The notes beneath the pieces are model-generated. The model ran no database searches. It saw only the letters and a list, made by a program, of their open reading frames with translations, and had not been told where the DNA came from. Position numbers and translations under genes: made by a program. A stretch of DNA of 42,142 nucleotides, taken from assembly GCA_947465645.1 (NCBI GenBank), contig CANIBQ010000041.1, positions 1 to 42,142 of the forward strand, written 5' to 3'. Positions 1 to 9,593 of the stretch are shown piece by piece (the stretch's first letter is position 1; each line of letters starts with the position of its first letter). This DNA is from Acidobacteriota bacterium (GTDB taxonomy: Bacteria; Acidobacteriota; Vicinamibacteria; Vicinamibacterales; UBA2999).

Positions 1-1
1 A

Positions 2-25
2 TGGGCTTGATCCGATTCGGTGGAC
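2..25 (+). repeat. IS3-family left terminal inverted repeat
   Basis: This 24-bp end begins TGGGCTTGATCC and is the exact reverse complement of positions 1352-1375. A GTG at position 20 that extends the orfA frame lies inside this repeat. Confidence 0.93.
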
Positions 26-46
26 ATCTTCCGAAAGGTGGATACG

Positions 47-364
47 ATGTCCCGAATGCCCAAACGCAGCACGACCCGGCGGCCCCGGCGGCAGTTCTCT
101 GACGAGTTTCGAAGCGGCGCGGTCCGTCTGGTCTTGGATGAAGGCAAGACGGTCGGCGCCGTCGCCCGCGAGCTGGATCTGACGCCGTCCGCCTTGTCCG
201 GGTGGGTCCGGCAGGCGCGCGCCGATCGGACGCAGGGCAAGACCGGCCTGACGACTGAGGAGCGCGCCGAGTTGGCCACGCTGCGCAAAGAGAATCGCCA
301 GTTGCGGATGGAGCGCGACATCCTAAAAAAAGCCGCGGCCTTCTTCGCCACGCACCAGGCGTAG
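47..364 (+). CDS. IS3-family transposase OrfA (HTH protein)
   Basis: This is the small DNA-binding partner of the IS3 transposase, 105 residues from the chosen ATG. It has a basic N-terminus, then a transposase_8-type helix-turn-helix with the segments VGAVARELDLTP and ALSGWVRQ. A leucine-zipper-like C-terminal helix (ELATLRKENRQLRMERDILKK) is typical for OrfA dimerisation. ATG 47 is preferred over an in-frame GTG at 20: AAGGTG lies at 35-40, six bases upstream of the ATG, while the GTG lies inside the terminal repeat. The stop at 362-364 overlaps the GTG of orfB at 364. The run of seven A at 325-331 lies in the last third of the frame. Confidence 0.9.
   Translation: MSRMPKRSTTRRPRRQFSDEFRSGAVRLVLDEGKTVGAVARELDLTPSALSGWVRQARADRTQGKTGLTTEERAELATLRKENRQLRMERDILKKAAAFFATHQA
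325..331 (+). promoter_or_regulatory. Programmed -1 frameshift heptamer (A AAA AAA)
   Basis: Seven A residues followed by G are phased as A AAA AAA relative to orfA, the classical slippery arrangement. After a -1 slip, the frame runs open from 331 into orfB with no stop, giving an OrfAB fusion transposase. Known IS3 members use such a site to make the active enzyme. I did not fold the downstream stimulatory structure. Confidence 0.75.
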
Positions 365-1221
365 TGTTCGCCTGGATTGCCGCGGAGAAGGCCGAGTTCC
401 CGATCGCGACGCTCTGTCATGTCCTGCAGGTCTCGCCCAGTGGCTTCTACGCCTCGCGCGGGCGGCCGGAATCGACACACACACGTGACGACCGCCGCCT
501 GAAGGTCCTGGTGCAAGCGTCATTCGACGAGAGCAAGCAGCGCTACGGGAGTCCTCGTGTCCACGAGGACCTGCTCGAGCAGGACGAGCGCGTCAGTCGG
601 AAGCGGGTCGTGCGCTTGATGCAGGAAGACGGGCTGGTGGCTCGACAGCGCAAGCGCTACAAGCTGACGACGATGAGTGACCACGACCAACCGGTGGCGG
701 CCAATCTCCTCGACCGGCAATTCGAGGCAGACGCCCCGAATCAGCGGTGGGTCGGCGACACGACGGAGTTCGTCATTGGCGGCAGCGGCAAGTTGTACCT
801 GGCCGCGATCCTGGATCTGTTCTCACGGTTCATCGTGGGCTGGGCCATCAGCGCGGTCAATGACCGGCACCTGACGATCAAGGCGCTCGAGATGGCGCTG
901 AAGCGCCGGTGCCCCGATGCCGGCCTCTTGCACCACTCCGACCAGGGCAGCACGTACGCCAGTGAGGACTACCAAGACGTGCTCGACACGCACGGCCTCA
1001 TTTGCAGCATGAGCCGGCGCGGCAATTGTCACGATAACGCCGTGGCGGAGAGCTTCTTCTCGACGGTCAAGAGCGAGCTCGGGGAGCACTTCGACAGCAA
1101 CGGCGAGGCGAAGATGGAGTTGTTCGACTACATCGAAGTGTTCTATAACCAGCGGCGCCGCCATTCGACGCTCGGCCAGATCAGTCCGGCCGCCTTCGAA
1201 CGACGCGCCACCGCCGCGTAG
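364..1221 (+). CDS. IS3-family transposase OrfB (DDE integrase core)
   Basis: This is the catalytic half of the transposase: 285 residues with an rve integrase fold. An HTH_21-like N-terminal segment (about residues 45-95, with RYGSPRVHEDL) precedes the catalytic core. The DDE triad is visible as D132 (VGDTTEF), D193 (HHSDQGSTY) and E229 (AESFFSTVK). The second and third acidic residues are 35 residues apart, the D35E spacing diagnostic of IS3. The end motif FYNQRRRHSTLG is also typical. The listed start is the GTG overlapping the orfA stop. In vivo the protein is probably made mainly as a -1 frameshift fusion to OrfA. No internal stop or missing catalytic residue is seen, so the copy looks functional. 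Confidence 0.95.
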   Translation: MFAWIAAEKAEFPIATLCHVLQVSPSGFYASRGRPESTHTRDDRRLKVLVQASFDESKQRYGSPRVHEDLLEQDERVSRKRVVRLMQEDGLVARQRKRYKLTTMSDHDQPVAANLLDRQFEADAPNQRWVGDTTEFVIGGSGKLYLAAILDLFSRFIVGWAISAVNDRHLTIKALEMALKRRCPDAGLLHHSDQGSTYASEDYQDVLDTHGLICSMSRRGNCHDNAVAESFFSTVKSELGEHFDSNGEAKMELFDYIEVFYNQRRRHSTLGQISPAAFERRATAA

Positions 1222-1351
1222 GAGGCACGGTGGGGCGCTCGGCGGCAGCCAGAAGGCAATGGCGGGTGTCGACGGGATGGCCGCCGAGCACCTGTCGGCT
1301 TTCTGCAACCGTTGGACGACACAGATGAACGTAGATCGACTTAACTAAACC

Positions 1352-1375
1352 GTCCACCGAATCGGATCAAGCCCA
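1352..1375 (-). repeat. IS3-family right terminal inverted repeat
   Basis: Exact 24-bp reverse complement of positions 2-25. It marks the boundary between the element and the SecB-like remnant. Confidence 0.93.
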
Positions 1376-1736
1376 CGAGTTGAACAATGAGGCCAAAGCC
1401 GATCCCGTTGAAGACGATGTGCTTGGCATTCAGATTCGGTTCATCTTGAACGCTAAGAACGAGGGCGACGATACAAAGGACTTTCTCACACTCACGGCGA
1501 CATTCCAGTTGACCTATGAGGGCGAGAATGTGAAAGAGATCGCGGAGGACAGCCGCATCGCTTTTGCTAACGTGAATGCCGTCTACAACGCATGGCCATA
1601 TCTCCGAGAACTTGTACAGAACATCTCTAGTCGGATGTCAATTCCGCCCCTCACTGTGCCTCTCTTGAAGGTGAAATCACTTGAAAAGAAGGATTCAGGA
1701 AAGGCGACGGTCGCCTCAAAAGCACCCAAAAAGTGA
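1376..1736 (+). pseudogene. 3' remnant of a SecB-like chaperone gene truncated by the IS
   Basis: From TTG 1380 the frame encodes 118 residues. The open frame extends back only a few codons into the IS end, to a stop at 1332-1334, so the native start is missing. The C-terminal half has a pattern I associate with SecB-fold proteins: FANVNAVYNAWPYLREL, a helix, then R-M-x-IPPLTVPLL. This mirrors the PYARE...FPPLLL region of SecB. SecB-like proteins are about 150 residues, so some 30-40 N-terminal residues were probably removed. GC is about 50 percent in a hand count of 1441-1500, clearly below the surrounding genes, suggesting an accessory origin. No toxin-antitoxin partner is visible, but the left flank lies outside the window. 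Family assignment is by motif memory only. Confidence 0.55.
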
Positions 1737-1864
1737 CTTGCGTTACGGGGCTAGAAACGGCTGAGCCAAGTTCAAACTGACCCACTACCCAAGCGCCGGC
1801 CGCTGCCGGCCCTCTGTCTTTCCGGGTACGATACGCGGATGCGAAATCCCGGACGTCTTGGCCA

Positions 1865-2491
1865 ATGCGGATAGATCCGGCGGGTTGGCCGTTCATCGGC
1901 GGCGCGCTCGTCCTCGCCATCATCGCCGCCTTCTTCGTCAACGCGCTGCTCGGCGTCGCGCTGCTCATCCTGTGCGGCTTTTTCCTCTTCTTCTTCCGGG
2001 ATCCCGATCGCGTCATCACCCAGGACGCGGCCGCCGTGCTGTCGCCGGCCGACGGCCGCGTGATGGTGGCGGGTGCGCCCACCGGCCAGGCGTTTCCGGC
2101 CGGGCAGTGGAAGCAGATCAGCATTTTTCTCTCGCCAACCGACGTGCACGTCAACCGGATGCCGATCGGCGGCCGGGTCACGAAAGTGGAGTATCATCCC
2201 GGCCGCTTCCTTCCCGCCTACCGGGCAGAGGCGGGAGACCTCAACGAATACACGGAGGTCTGGCTCGATCACGGCGGGCAGACGATCGTCGTCCGCCAGA
2301 TCGTCGGCATCCTGGCGCGGCGCATCGTGTGCCGGACGAAGGTTGGCGACGTGGTGAAGGCGGGCGACCGGTACGGCGTGATGAAGTTCGGATCGCGGAT
2401 GGACCTGTTTCTGCCGACCACCGCGACCGTGACGGTCAGGGTGGACGAGAAGGTCATCGCTGGAGTGACGGTAATCGCGAAACTGACGTGA
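1865..2491 (+). CDS. psd: Phosphatidylserine decarboxylase, short (archaetidylserine-type) form
   Basis: This enzyme decarboxylates phosphatidylserine to phosphatidylethanolamine at the inner membrane. The protein is 208 residues, the short class. It has two N-terminal membrane helices (about 9-27 and 29-45), the conserved FFRDPDR and SPADGRV segments (D63), and the SPTDVHVNR motif with H95. The self-cleavage site lies in MKFGSRMDLF, with the Gly176-Ser177 bond generating the pyruvoyl group on the new alpha chain. This matches the short FGS variant rather than the E. coli LGST form. The stop overlaps the ATG of pssA (ATGA), so the two lipid enzymes are translationally coupled and act in consecutive steps. 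Confidence 0.93.
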   Translation: MRIDPAGWPFIGGALVLAIIAAFFVNALLGVALLILCGFFLFFFRDPDRVITQDAAAVLSPADGRVMVAGAPTGQAFPAGQWKQISIFLSPTDVHVNRMPIGGRVTKVEYHPGRFLPAYRAEAGDLNEYTEVWLDHGGQTIVVRQIVGILARRIVCRTKVGDVVKAGDRYGVMKFGSRMDLFLPTTATVTVRVDEKVIAGVTVIAKLT

Positions 2492-3357
2492 TGAGCCACG
2501 ATACGAATCAGTCGACGGCCGCGAGGCGATCTCGAATCCGGATGCTGCGGCCCCTGCGGCGCAGCACCGATGCCATCCGCCGGCGGCGCTTCCGCCGCGG
2601 CGTCTACCTGCTGCCCAGCATGTTCACGATGGCGAGCATGTTCTGCGGCTACGCGTGCATCGTCTACGCGATGCGCGGCGAGTTCGCGACGGCAGCGCCG
2701 TTTATCGGCTGGGCGATCGTGGCCGACATGTTCGACGGCCGGATTGCGCGGATGACGGGCACGGAAAGCGAGTTCGGCGTCGAGTTCGATTCGATGGCCG
2801 ACATCATCTCGTTCGGCATCGCGCCGGCGATCCTGTCATTCGCGTGGGGACTGGCGCCGCTCGGCCGCCTCGGGTGGGCCATCGGATTCGTGTTCGTCGC
2901 CGCCGCCGCGATCCGGCTGGCGCGGTTCAACATCCAGTCAGCCTCGCCGTCGCAGGACAAACGCTACTTCGTCGGCATGCCGAGCCCCGCCGCCGCTGGT
3001 ATCCCGGCAGCGACGGTCTACATGTATCCGGCCGGCTTCCAGACCTACACCGAAGCGCTGCCGGTGCTGGCGATGGTGGTGATTCCGGCCGTGCTGATGG
3101 TGAGCACCATTCGCTTCCGCGGGTTCAAGACGATCAACCTGCAGGCGAGACACAGCTACGCCGTGCTCGTGCTGTTTGCGATCGGCCTGGCCCTGCTGGT
3201 GGCCCACACCGAGCTCGTGCTGGTCGTGCTCGCGTACGGGTATCTCGCGTCGGCATTTATCGAAATGGGTTGGCACCGATTCCACAAGAGGGCCGTAGGC
3301 AGTAAGCAGCAGGCAGTAACCAGCACCGAACCCGAACAACAACGTCTGGCCGAATAA
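2491..3357 (+). CDS. pssA: CDP-diacylglycerol--serine O-phosphatidyltransferase
   Basis: PssA makes phosphatidylserine from CDP-diacylglycerol and serine, supplying the substrate of the upstream psd product. The 288-residue protein has a basic N-terminus (about 12-37) and some six to eight hydrophobic helices. It carries the full CDP-alcohol phosphotransferase signature: D82-G83, A86-R87, G96, D100 and D104 with exact spacing. ATG 2491 overlaps the psd stop. The last 20 or so residues (from AVGSKQ) are encoded by an intergenic heptad repeat rather than by family sequence. The array has a CAG where an in-frame TAG/TAA would be expected, at 3310-3312, so the frame reads through to TAA 3355-3357. 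Confidence 0.94.
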   Translation: MSHDTNQSTAARRSRIRMLRPLRRSTDAIRRRRFRRGVYLLPSMFTMASMFCGYACIVYAMRGEFATAAPFIGWAIVADMFDGRIARMTGTESEFGVEFDSMADIISFGIAPAILSFAWGLAPLGRLGWAIGFVFVAAAAIRLARFNIQSASPSQDKRYFVGMPSPAAAGIPAATVYMYPAGFQTYTEALPVLAMVVIPAVLMVSTIRFRGFKTINLQARHSYAVLVLFAIGLALLVAHTELVLVVLAYGYLASAFIEMGWHRFHKRAVGSKQQAVTSTEPEQQRLAE

Positions 3358-3388
3358 CAGCCGACTGCCTACTGCCTACTGCCTACTA
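3299..3388. repeat. Inverted pair of GCAGTAR heptad arrays between convergent pssA and kinase genes
   Basis: The left arm has units GCAGTAA (3299), GCAGCAG (3306) and GCAGTAA (3313). The right arm, from about 3362 to 3388, carries the inverted unit ACTGCCT three times and ends ACTACC. The arms can pair as a long imperfect hairpin with the pssA stop in the loop. The right arm encodes the last residues and stop (VVGSRQ, TAG) of the minus-strand kinase. It could act as a bidirectional transcription end, but there is no T-run. Confidence 0.8.
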
Positions 3389-6300
3389 CCGGGAGCGTCA
3401 GCTCCACCGTCGTCCCCCGCCTTCGCTCGCTCTCGATACCGATCGTCCCGCCCGTCAGCTCCACATTCCTCTTCGCAATCGGCAGGCCCAGCCCGGTTCC
3501 GGTGCTCTTGGTGGAGAAGTACGGCTCGAACGCGCGCGCCAGCGCTTCGGCGTCCATGCCGACGCCGGTGTCCGCCACGCGAATGCGCACCGACCCAGCG
3601 TCCACGCGCGCGGCCACGCTCAACGATCCGGCGCCCGGCATCGCGTGCAGGGCGTTTTCGACGAGGTTCGTCAGCGACCGGGAGATGAGCGTGCGATCGA
3701 CGAATACCGGAGGAAGGTCGGCGGGGACATCGACATCGAAGCGAATGCGATCGCCCAGGACGTGGCGATAGGGAGCGATGATCTCGCGCACGAGCTCGGG
3801 AACGTCCACGGCCGAGGGTCTGGCCGTCGGTGACGACGCGAAGCTCGAGAACTCGGACGCGATCTGCCTGAGCAGCGTGACCTGCTCGAGGATCGTCGCG
3901 ACGCACTCCTCGAGCACCGGGCTGAGCGGCAGGCCGCGATCGGCGTGTACGCGCCGCAGGTGCTCGGCGTTGAGCTGAATCGGCGTCAGCGGGTTCTTGA
4001 TCTCGTGGGCGACCTGCCGCGCCATCTCGGCCCACGCCTCGAGGCGATGGGTGCGTTCGAGCTCGCCGCGCTGTCGTTGGAGGTCTGCCGCCATCCCGTT
4101 GAACGCCTCGACGAGGCGCCGCAACTCGTCCGAGGACGTGGTGGCGATGCGGGCGTCGAAGTCGCCGCGGGCGAGGCGCGCCGTGGCGCGCGTGAGGCGG
4201 TTCACGGGATCGGCGATGCGTTCCGCCAGCCAGTAGCCGATGCCGGCGCCGCCAAACACGAACAACAGCGCTCCCAGGAGGACGCGCCGATCGAGCGTGT
4301 CGATCTGCTCCTCGATCTCCTGTTGCCTCGACGTGAGCGGCACGGTGAGCATCGTGTCGAGCTGACGCGTGGTCGTCGAGGTCGCCGCCACCAGATATTC
4401 CAGGGTCCCGACCTGCTCGCGGATCACCGCCGTGGCTTCATTCCGAAGCTCGAGGGCGTGGTAGACGTCGGCCGGCGTCCGGGTGGGCAGCAACCCCGAG
4501 GCAAAGAGGTTGCGCTCGCTCGTGGCCAGCAGCCGCGGACCGCTGAAGATGTTGACGTCCTGGTCGATCAGCCGGCTGACCCAGACCATCAGGTTGTCGT
4601 CAACGCCGACGCCCTGCTGGGCCGCGCGCGGCGCCACGAGATCCTCGACGACGCGCCGGGCAGCCGACGCGGTGCGCACCGCCTCTTGTTCCACGTTGGC
4701 GCGCATCTCGTCGCCGACGTAGTTGCTGGTCGCCACGGCGAGCGCCGCAACGGGGATGACCGTCGCGGCGATGAAGGCGAGCAGGAGCTTGCGGTAGAAG
4801 CTCGCGCGAATCTCGCGCAGCAGCGCACGCGCCGTCGTGCCTCGGCGGCTGAAGGCGCCGAAGATCGCGGTGGCCGCCAGCAGCAGCAGGTACGTGGCCC
4901 AGGCGAGCACCGTCACCTCGGCGAGATTCACCAGGTGCTCGAGCGGCGAGATGATGGGGAAGCCGAGCGCGTAGATGCCGGCGCGATCGTTCAGCACGTA
5001 GACGTCGGATCGAACGTCGCCGCGCCGCAGCTCGACCCACGTGGGCCTGCGGGTCTGCTCGATGCGCGCGAACACGTCGTCTTCGAGCGACCAGGCCGTG
5101 GCGCCGGACGTGTAGAGCGGCCGGCGGCTCCACCCGTAGACGACAAACTCGATGTCACGCCCGGACACGCCTTCGCCCCGCAGCGGGTCGGTTGGACGCA
5201 TCAGCTCGATGTACGGACTCTGCGACGAGATGAACGGCAGGTTGTCGTAGTCGAGGATCGTGTGGACGTCGATCGAGCCGAGGCGGCGTCCGCTGGCACC
5301 GCAGATCGCCCGGCCGGCATGCAGTACGCGCCGCTCTTCGGCGAAGAACGGCGAGACCCCCTCGTAGATCTCCCACGTGCACGACTCTTCCTCGGAGGTC
5401 GGCACCGAGGTGAGATCCTCGGGCAGGTTGAACGCAAAACGGCTCACGAGACGCCCATCGGGACCGTACAGCTCCACGGAGGAGGTCACCGGATACTGCG
5501 CGAGGCCGGTGACGCGCCAGACCTGGAACGCGCGATCGGCATCGGCCGTGGACGCCGCCGGCGCGACCTCGGCGTTGATCAATTCCGCAAGCCCAGGGAA
5601 GCGATCGATCTCCGTGAGGCTCTCCTGCAGCAGGCGCTGGATGGTCTGGCGTTGATTGAGGGCCTGCGGCGCGTACCGCGACTCGACGAGCTGCTTCTTC
5701 GCCTGCCACCCGAGCTCGAAGATGGACGGGTAGAACGCCAGCGCGGGCACGACGAGCCCGACAGTGGCCATCGTCAACCTGAACGCCTGCGACCCGTGCC
5801 GGTACCGCGCCTTCAGCCGCGACGCGTACGTCGCGAGGACGATGGCGGCGGCGAGCGCGACGATGAGAGGCAACGGACGCGCGCCGGCCTCAGCGGCTCG
5901 CCAGACGAGGAGGGGAGCGGCCCAGAGGGCGACGAGCGCCAGCCGGTAGCGCCAATCGCCGCGCGGCACGCACCACCACACGAGCGCGGAGCGCACGATG
6001 GCCACGCCGGCCGCCAGGGCGATGGCGTGCCAGATGATGAGCCCGAACTGGATGGCCAGGCGCGCCCAGTCGGCATCCGTGTTCCACGGGTGGATTGAAA
6101 AGTGGAGCAGGTCGAGCGTGGTGTTCGCGACCGTGTCGCGCAGCATCGCGTAGTAGCCCACCAGGAGCGTGGCGAGGAGGGTGCCCGCGACGAGCTGGGA
6201 GAGGCCAAACAGCGCGGCGGAGGCGGCGCCGGACACGATTCGCCGGCGATGCCACTCGTGCACGCGCCAGGCGTCGAGGGCGTGGATGGCGAGCGCCGCG

Positions 6301-7334
6301 AGACCCGCCGCGGCCACGGCGGTCAGCAGGAAGTCGAACGGCGAGGTCAGCAGCGGCCGGAGGAACGGCGAGGCGTATGCCGTGCCGGAGAAGATCGCGG
6401 CGTCCGACCAGTCCGCAGGCGATGCGAGGCGGAGCAGCAGGCGCGCCGCGACAATCGCGCCCGCGGTGAGCAGGAACGCGCCGATGTAGGCCGCCGGACG
6501 CGTGCCCCGGTTGCGCCAGTCGAGCAGCGGCCCGCACAGCAGCACCAGCGCCAGCGCCAGCGTGATGAGCGCGAGCGACCAGGTGGCGCGGCGCCACCGA
6601 TCGCGGCTCCTGGTGAGATCGGCGGGATCGATCGTGGCGGTCAGGAGCGGCCTGCCGTCAGGCGCGATCACCGCGAAGATCGATGCGTCGGGACGCGTGC
6701 GGGCGCCCTCGAAGCTGAGCTCGATCGAGACCGGCGCGATCCCGCTTTCGAACGTGAAGGCATCGACGTCCGGGGGGCGCGTCACCGGCGGCGGCGTCAG
6801 CGAGCGCTCGGCGGCAATCGTGCCTGCGCGCCGGCCGTCCGCCATCACCGGCGCGACGTACACCAGCCGCAGGCCCAGCGCGCCGCGGGCGAAGAACCAG
6901 GCTTCGTCCCCCTGGAGGCGATCGTCTGGAAGCTCCGACGGACGTCCGCTCCAGGCCAGGGGCCGGCCCTCAGCCGAATAGGCGGTGACGGCGAACTCCG
7001 CATCCTCATCGCGCTGCGTCAGCGCCGCGTCGGCCGCGGCAAAGAGACGCCGTGCGGCGGTCGCGTTGCCGCCGGTGGCCTGGACCACGGAGTCGGGGTC
7101 GGCCATGCCGCGGGCCATGAGGCTCAGCGCGCGCGACATCGTGTCGAACGAGGCGCGAACGTCCGCTTCGACACGGGCACGCGCCTCGATGTCGTTGCCG
7201 CCGAGCGAGGCGCGCTCCGCAAGGCGGCCGCCCAGGAACACGACAAGCGCACAGCCGAGGCCCGCGACGGCAATGCGGGCCACGCGGCGCCGTGGAGGCG
7301 CCGGCGCTGGAGCGAAGCGGTCGGGAAGCCGCAC
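3369..7334 (-). CDS. Large multi-pass sensor histidine kinase (NtrY-like output module)
   Basis: A 1321-residue membrane kinase. There is one N-terminal helix (about 19-38), an extracytoplasmic segment to about 240, and a block of some eight to ten helices (about 245-530). A second large sensor region (about 540-790) follows, then helices near 800 and 850, another periplasmic stretch, and a last helix at 1019-1038. The output module follows: HAMP (about 1039-1085), HisKA with phospho-acceptor H1110 in RQVAHEIKNPLTPIQ, and HATPase_c with NLVENALHAM, DTGVGMD and GTGLGLPI. HEIKNPLTPIQ resembles NtrY/sigma-54-linked kinases. No response regulator is adjacent, so it is an orphan. GTG 7334 follows a CATAAT box by 6 bases, so the mRNA may be leaderless. 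The final VVGSRQ tail is encoded by a heptad repeat. Confidence 0.92.
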   Translation of the reverse strand: MRLPDRFAPAPAPPRRRVARIAVAGLGCALVVFLGGRLAERASLGGNDIEARARVEADVRASFDTMSRALSLMARGMADPDSVVQATGGNATAARRLFAAADAALTQRDEDAEFAVTAYSAEGRPLAWSGRPSELPDDRLQGDEAWFFARGALGLRLVYVAPVMADGRRAGTIAAERSLTPPPVTRPPDVDAFTFESGIAPVSIELSFEGARTRPDASIFAVIAPDGRPLLTATIDPADLTRSRDRWRRATWSLALITLALALVLLCGPLLDWRNRGTRPAAYIGAFLLTAGAIVAARLLLRLASPADWSDAAIFSGTAYASPFLRPLLTSPFDFLLTAVAAAGLAALAIHALDAWRVHEWHRRRIVSGAASAALFGLSQLVAGTLLATLLVGYYAMLRDTVANTTLDLLHFSIHPWNTDADWARLAIQFGLIIWHAIALAAGVAIVRSALVWWCVPRGDWRYRLALVALWAAPLLVWRAAEAGARPLPLIVALAAAIVLATYASRLKARYRHGSQAFRLTMATVGLVVPALAFYPSIFELGWQAKKQLVESRYAPQALNQRQTIQRLLQESLTEIDRFPGLAELINAEVAPAASTADADRAFQVWRVTGLAQYPVTSSVELYGPDGRLVSRFAFNLPEDLTSVPTSEEESCTWEIYEGVSPFFAEERRVLHAGRAICGASGRRLGSIDVHTILDYDNLPFISSQSPYIELMRPTDPLRGEGVSGRDIEFVVYGWSRRPLYTSGATAWSLEDDVFARIEQTRRPTWVELRRGDVRSDVYVLNDRAGIYALGFPIISPLEHLVNLAEVTVLAWATYLLLLAATAIFGAFSRRGTTARALLREIRASFYRKLLLAFIAATVIPVAALAVATSNYVGDEMRANVEQEAVRTASAARRVVEDLVAPRAAQQGVGVDDNLMVWVSRLIDQDVNIFSGPRLLATSERNLFASGLLPTRTPADVYHALELRNEATAVIREQVGTLEYLVAATSTTTRQLDTMLTVPLTSRQQEIEEQIDTLDRRVLLGALLFVFGGAGIGYWLAERIADPVNRLTRATARLARGDFDARIATTSSDELRRLVEAFNGMAADLQRQRGELERTHRLEAWAEMARQVAHEIKNPLTPIQLNAEHLRRVHADRGLPLSPVLEECVATILEQVTLLRQIASEFSSFASSPTARPSAVDVPELVREIIAPYRHVLGDRIRFDVDVPADLPPVFVDRTLISRSLTNLVENALHAMPGAGSLSVAARVDAGSVRIRVADTGVGMDAEALARAFEPYFSTKSTGTGLGLPIAKRNVELTGGTIGIESERRRGTTVELTLPVVGSRQ

Positions 7335-7336
7335 GA

Positions 7337-7346
7337 TATGATTATG
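7337..7346. promoter_or_regulatory. Shared AT-rich core with divergent -10 elements
   Basis: The 14-base gap between the kinase GTG (7334, minus) and the membrane-protein GTG (7349, plus) holds TATGAT on the plus strand (7337-7342) and CATAAT on the minus strand (7346-7341). Each ends six bases before its start codon. This spacing implies leaderless transcripts in both directions from one overlapping core. No good -35 boxes were found. Confidence 0.45.
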
Positions 7347-7348
7347 CT

Positions 7349-8316
7349 GTGCTCCGCCACACCCTGAAGCCTGCTTTGAAGCGCGGCGCGCTGATTGCCG
7401 CCGCCAACTGGCAGGTGGCGTTCGTGCAGGCCACGGCGGACTCCCTCTTCAAGCTGCTCATCGCGGCGCCGATCATCGGCGGCATCTTTCTCGTCGCGCT
7501 CGCCGTCGGCGCCGATCCGCGGACGCTCTTCGTGCTCGAGTGGCGAGAACTCGCCGCCACGATCGTCACGTCGCTCCTGTCGCAGCCGCTGGTCCTGACG
7601 CCGTTCCTGCTGGCGGTTGGCGTGGTGGCGGTCGGGGGCTCGCTCTTTGTCTTCCTGATCAAAGCCGGCACGGTCGCGGTGCTCGTGCGCAGCGACCGCG
7701 AGGCGGGGCCGATCGAGGAGCCGCCGCTGCACGTGGACGCCGTGGCGCGCGCCGGCCGCTTCTCCATCGACTTCTACATCGAGTCGTGCCGCTCGCTCTA
7801 TCCGCGGTACGCGCGCCTCGGCCTTGGCCTGATGGCCGTGTATCTCGTCTCCGGGTCGGCGTATTTCGGGTACCTGCTCGCGAACCGGAGCGGCGCGGGC
7901 GGGTGGGGACTGACCGCGCTCGTCACGGCGTCGTTCGTCTCCTGGATCACCCTCGTCAACTTCGGCTACCTGCTCGTGCAGATCGTGATTGCGGCCGACG
8001 ATGCAGGCGTCGCGTCTGCGTGCCGCCGGGTGGCCATGTTCATCCGCCAGGAACGGCACGACGTGGGCGCCGTCTTCCTGCTGGTGCTCGGCCTGATCGT
8101 GCTGGCGACCGGCGCCTCGTTTGTCGCCGCCGCCGCGCTGGGCCTGGTGGCGTTCGTCCCGTTCTTCGGGCTGGCGGCGCTGCCGCTGCAACTGGCGGCC
8201 TGGCTGTTGCGCGCGCTGGTGTTCCAGTACATCGGGCTCGCGTCGATTGGCGCCTATCTGGTGCTCTATCGCGAGTTCTCGCTCAAGGGCCGGCTGAAGC
8301 CGGCCCGTTTCGAATC

Positions 8317-8320
<4 letters not shown>
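7349..8320 (+). CDS. Multi-pass membrane protein of unknown function
   Basis: I do not recognise the family. The 323-residue protein has a short basic N-terminus (VLRHTLKPALKRG) and about six to eight hydrophobic segments. The clear ones are near residues 30-55, 80-110, 155-180, 190-220, 245-280 and 285-320. They alternate with Arg-rich cytoplasmic loops such as VRSDREAG and RRVAMFIRQERHD. GTG 7349 is chosen because longer in-frame starts would overlap the divergent kinase gene and lack a ribosome site. A -10-like TATGAT lies 6 bases upstream. The stop overlaps the ATG of the aminotransferase (ATGA), so the two are co-translated. Confidence 0.75.

Positions 8321-9572
<1,252 letters not shown>

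Positions 9573-9593
<21 letters not shown>

Larger units (their letters stand above)
2..1375 (+). mobile_element. Complete IS3-family insertion sequence
   Basis: A 1374-bp element is bounded by perfect 24-bp terminal inverted repeats. It contains two overlapping frames, orfA and orfB, in the IS3 arrangement with a slippery A7 run in between, so all parts needed for transposition are present. About 130 bp of non-coding DNA separates the end of orfB from the right terminus. The right flank begins CGA and the one visible left flanking base is A. This agrees with a 3-bp target duplication of CGA, but only one of its three left bases lies in the window. The element abuts a truncated SecB-like gene, so it probably inserted into that gene. 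Confidence 0.93.

Noticed and set aside
3945..6098. A long open frame on the plus strand antisense to the histidine kinase
   Set aside because: The translation is Arg/Gly/Asp-rich and lacks any domain or ribosome site, as expected for a GC-rich shadow frame of a real gene on the other strand.
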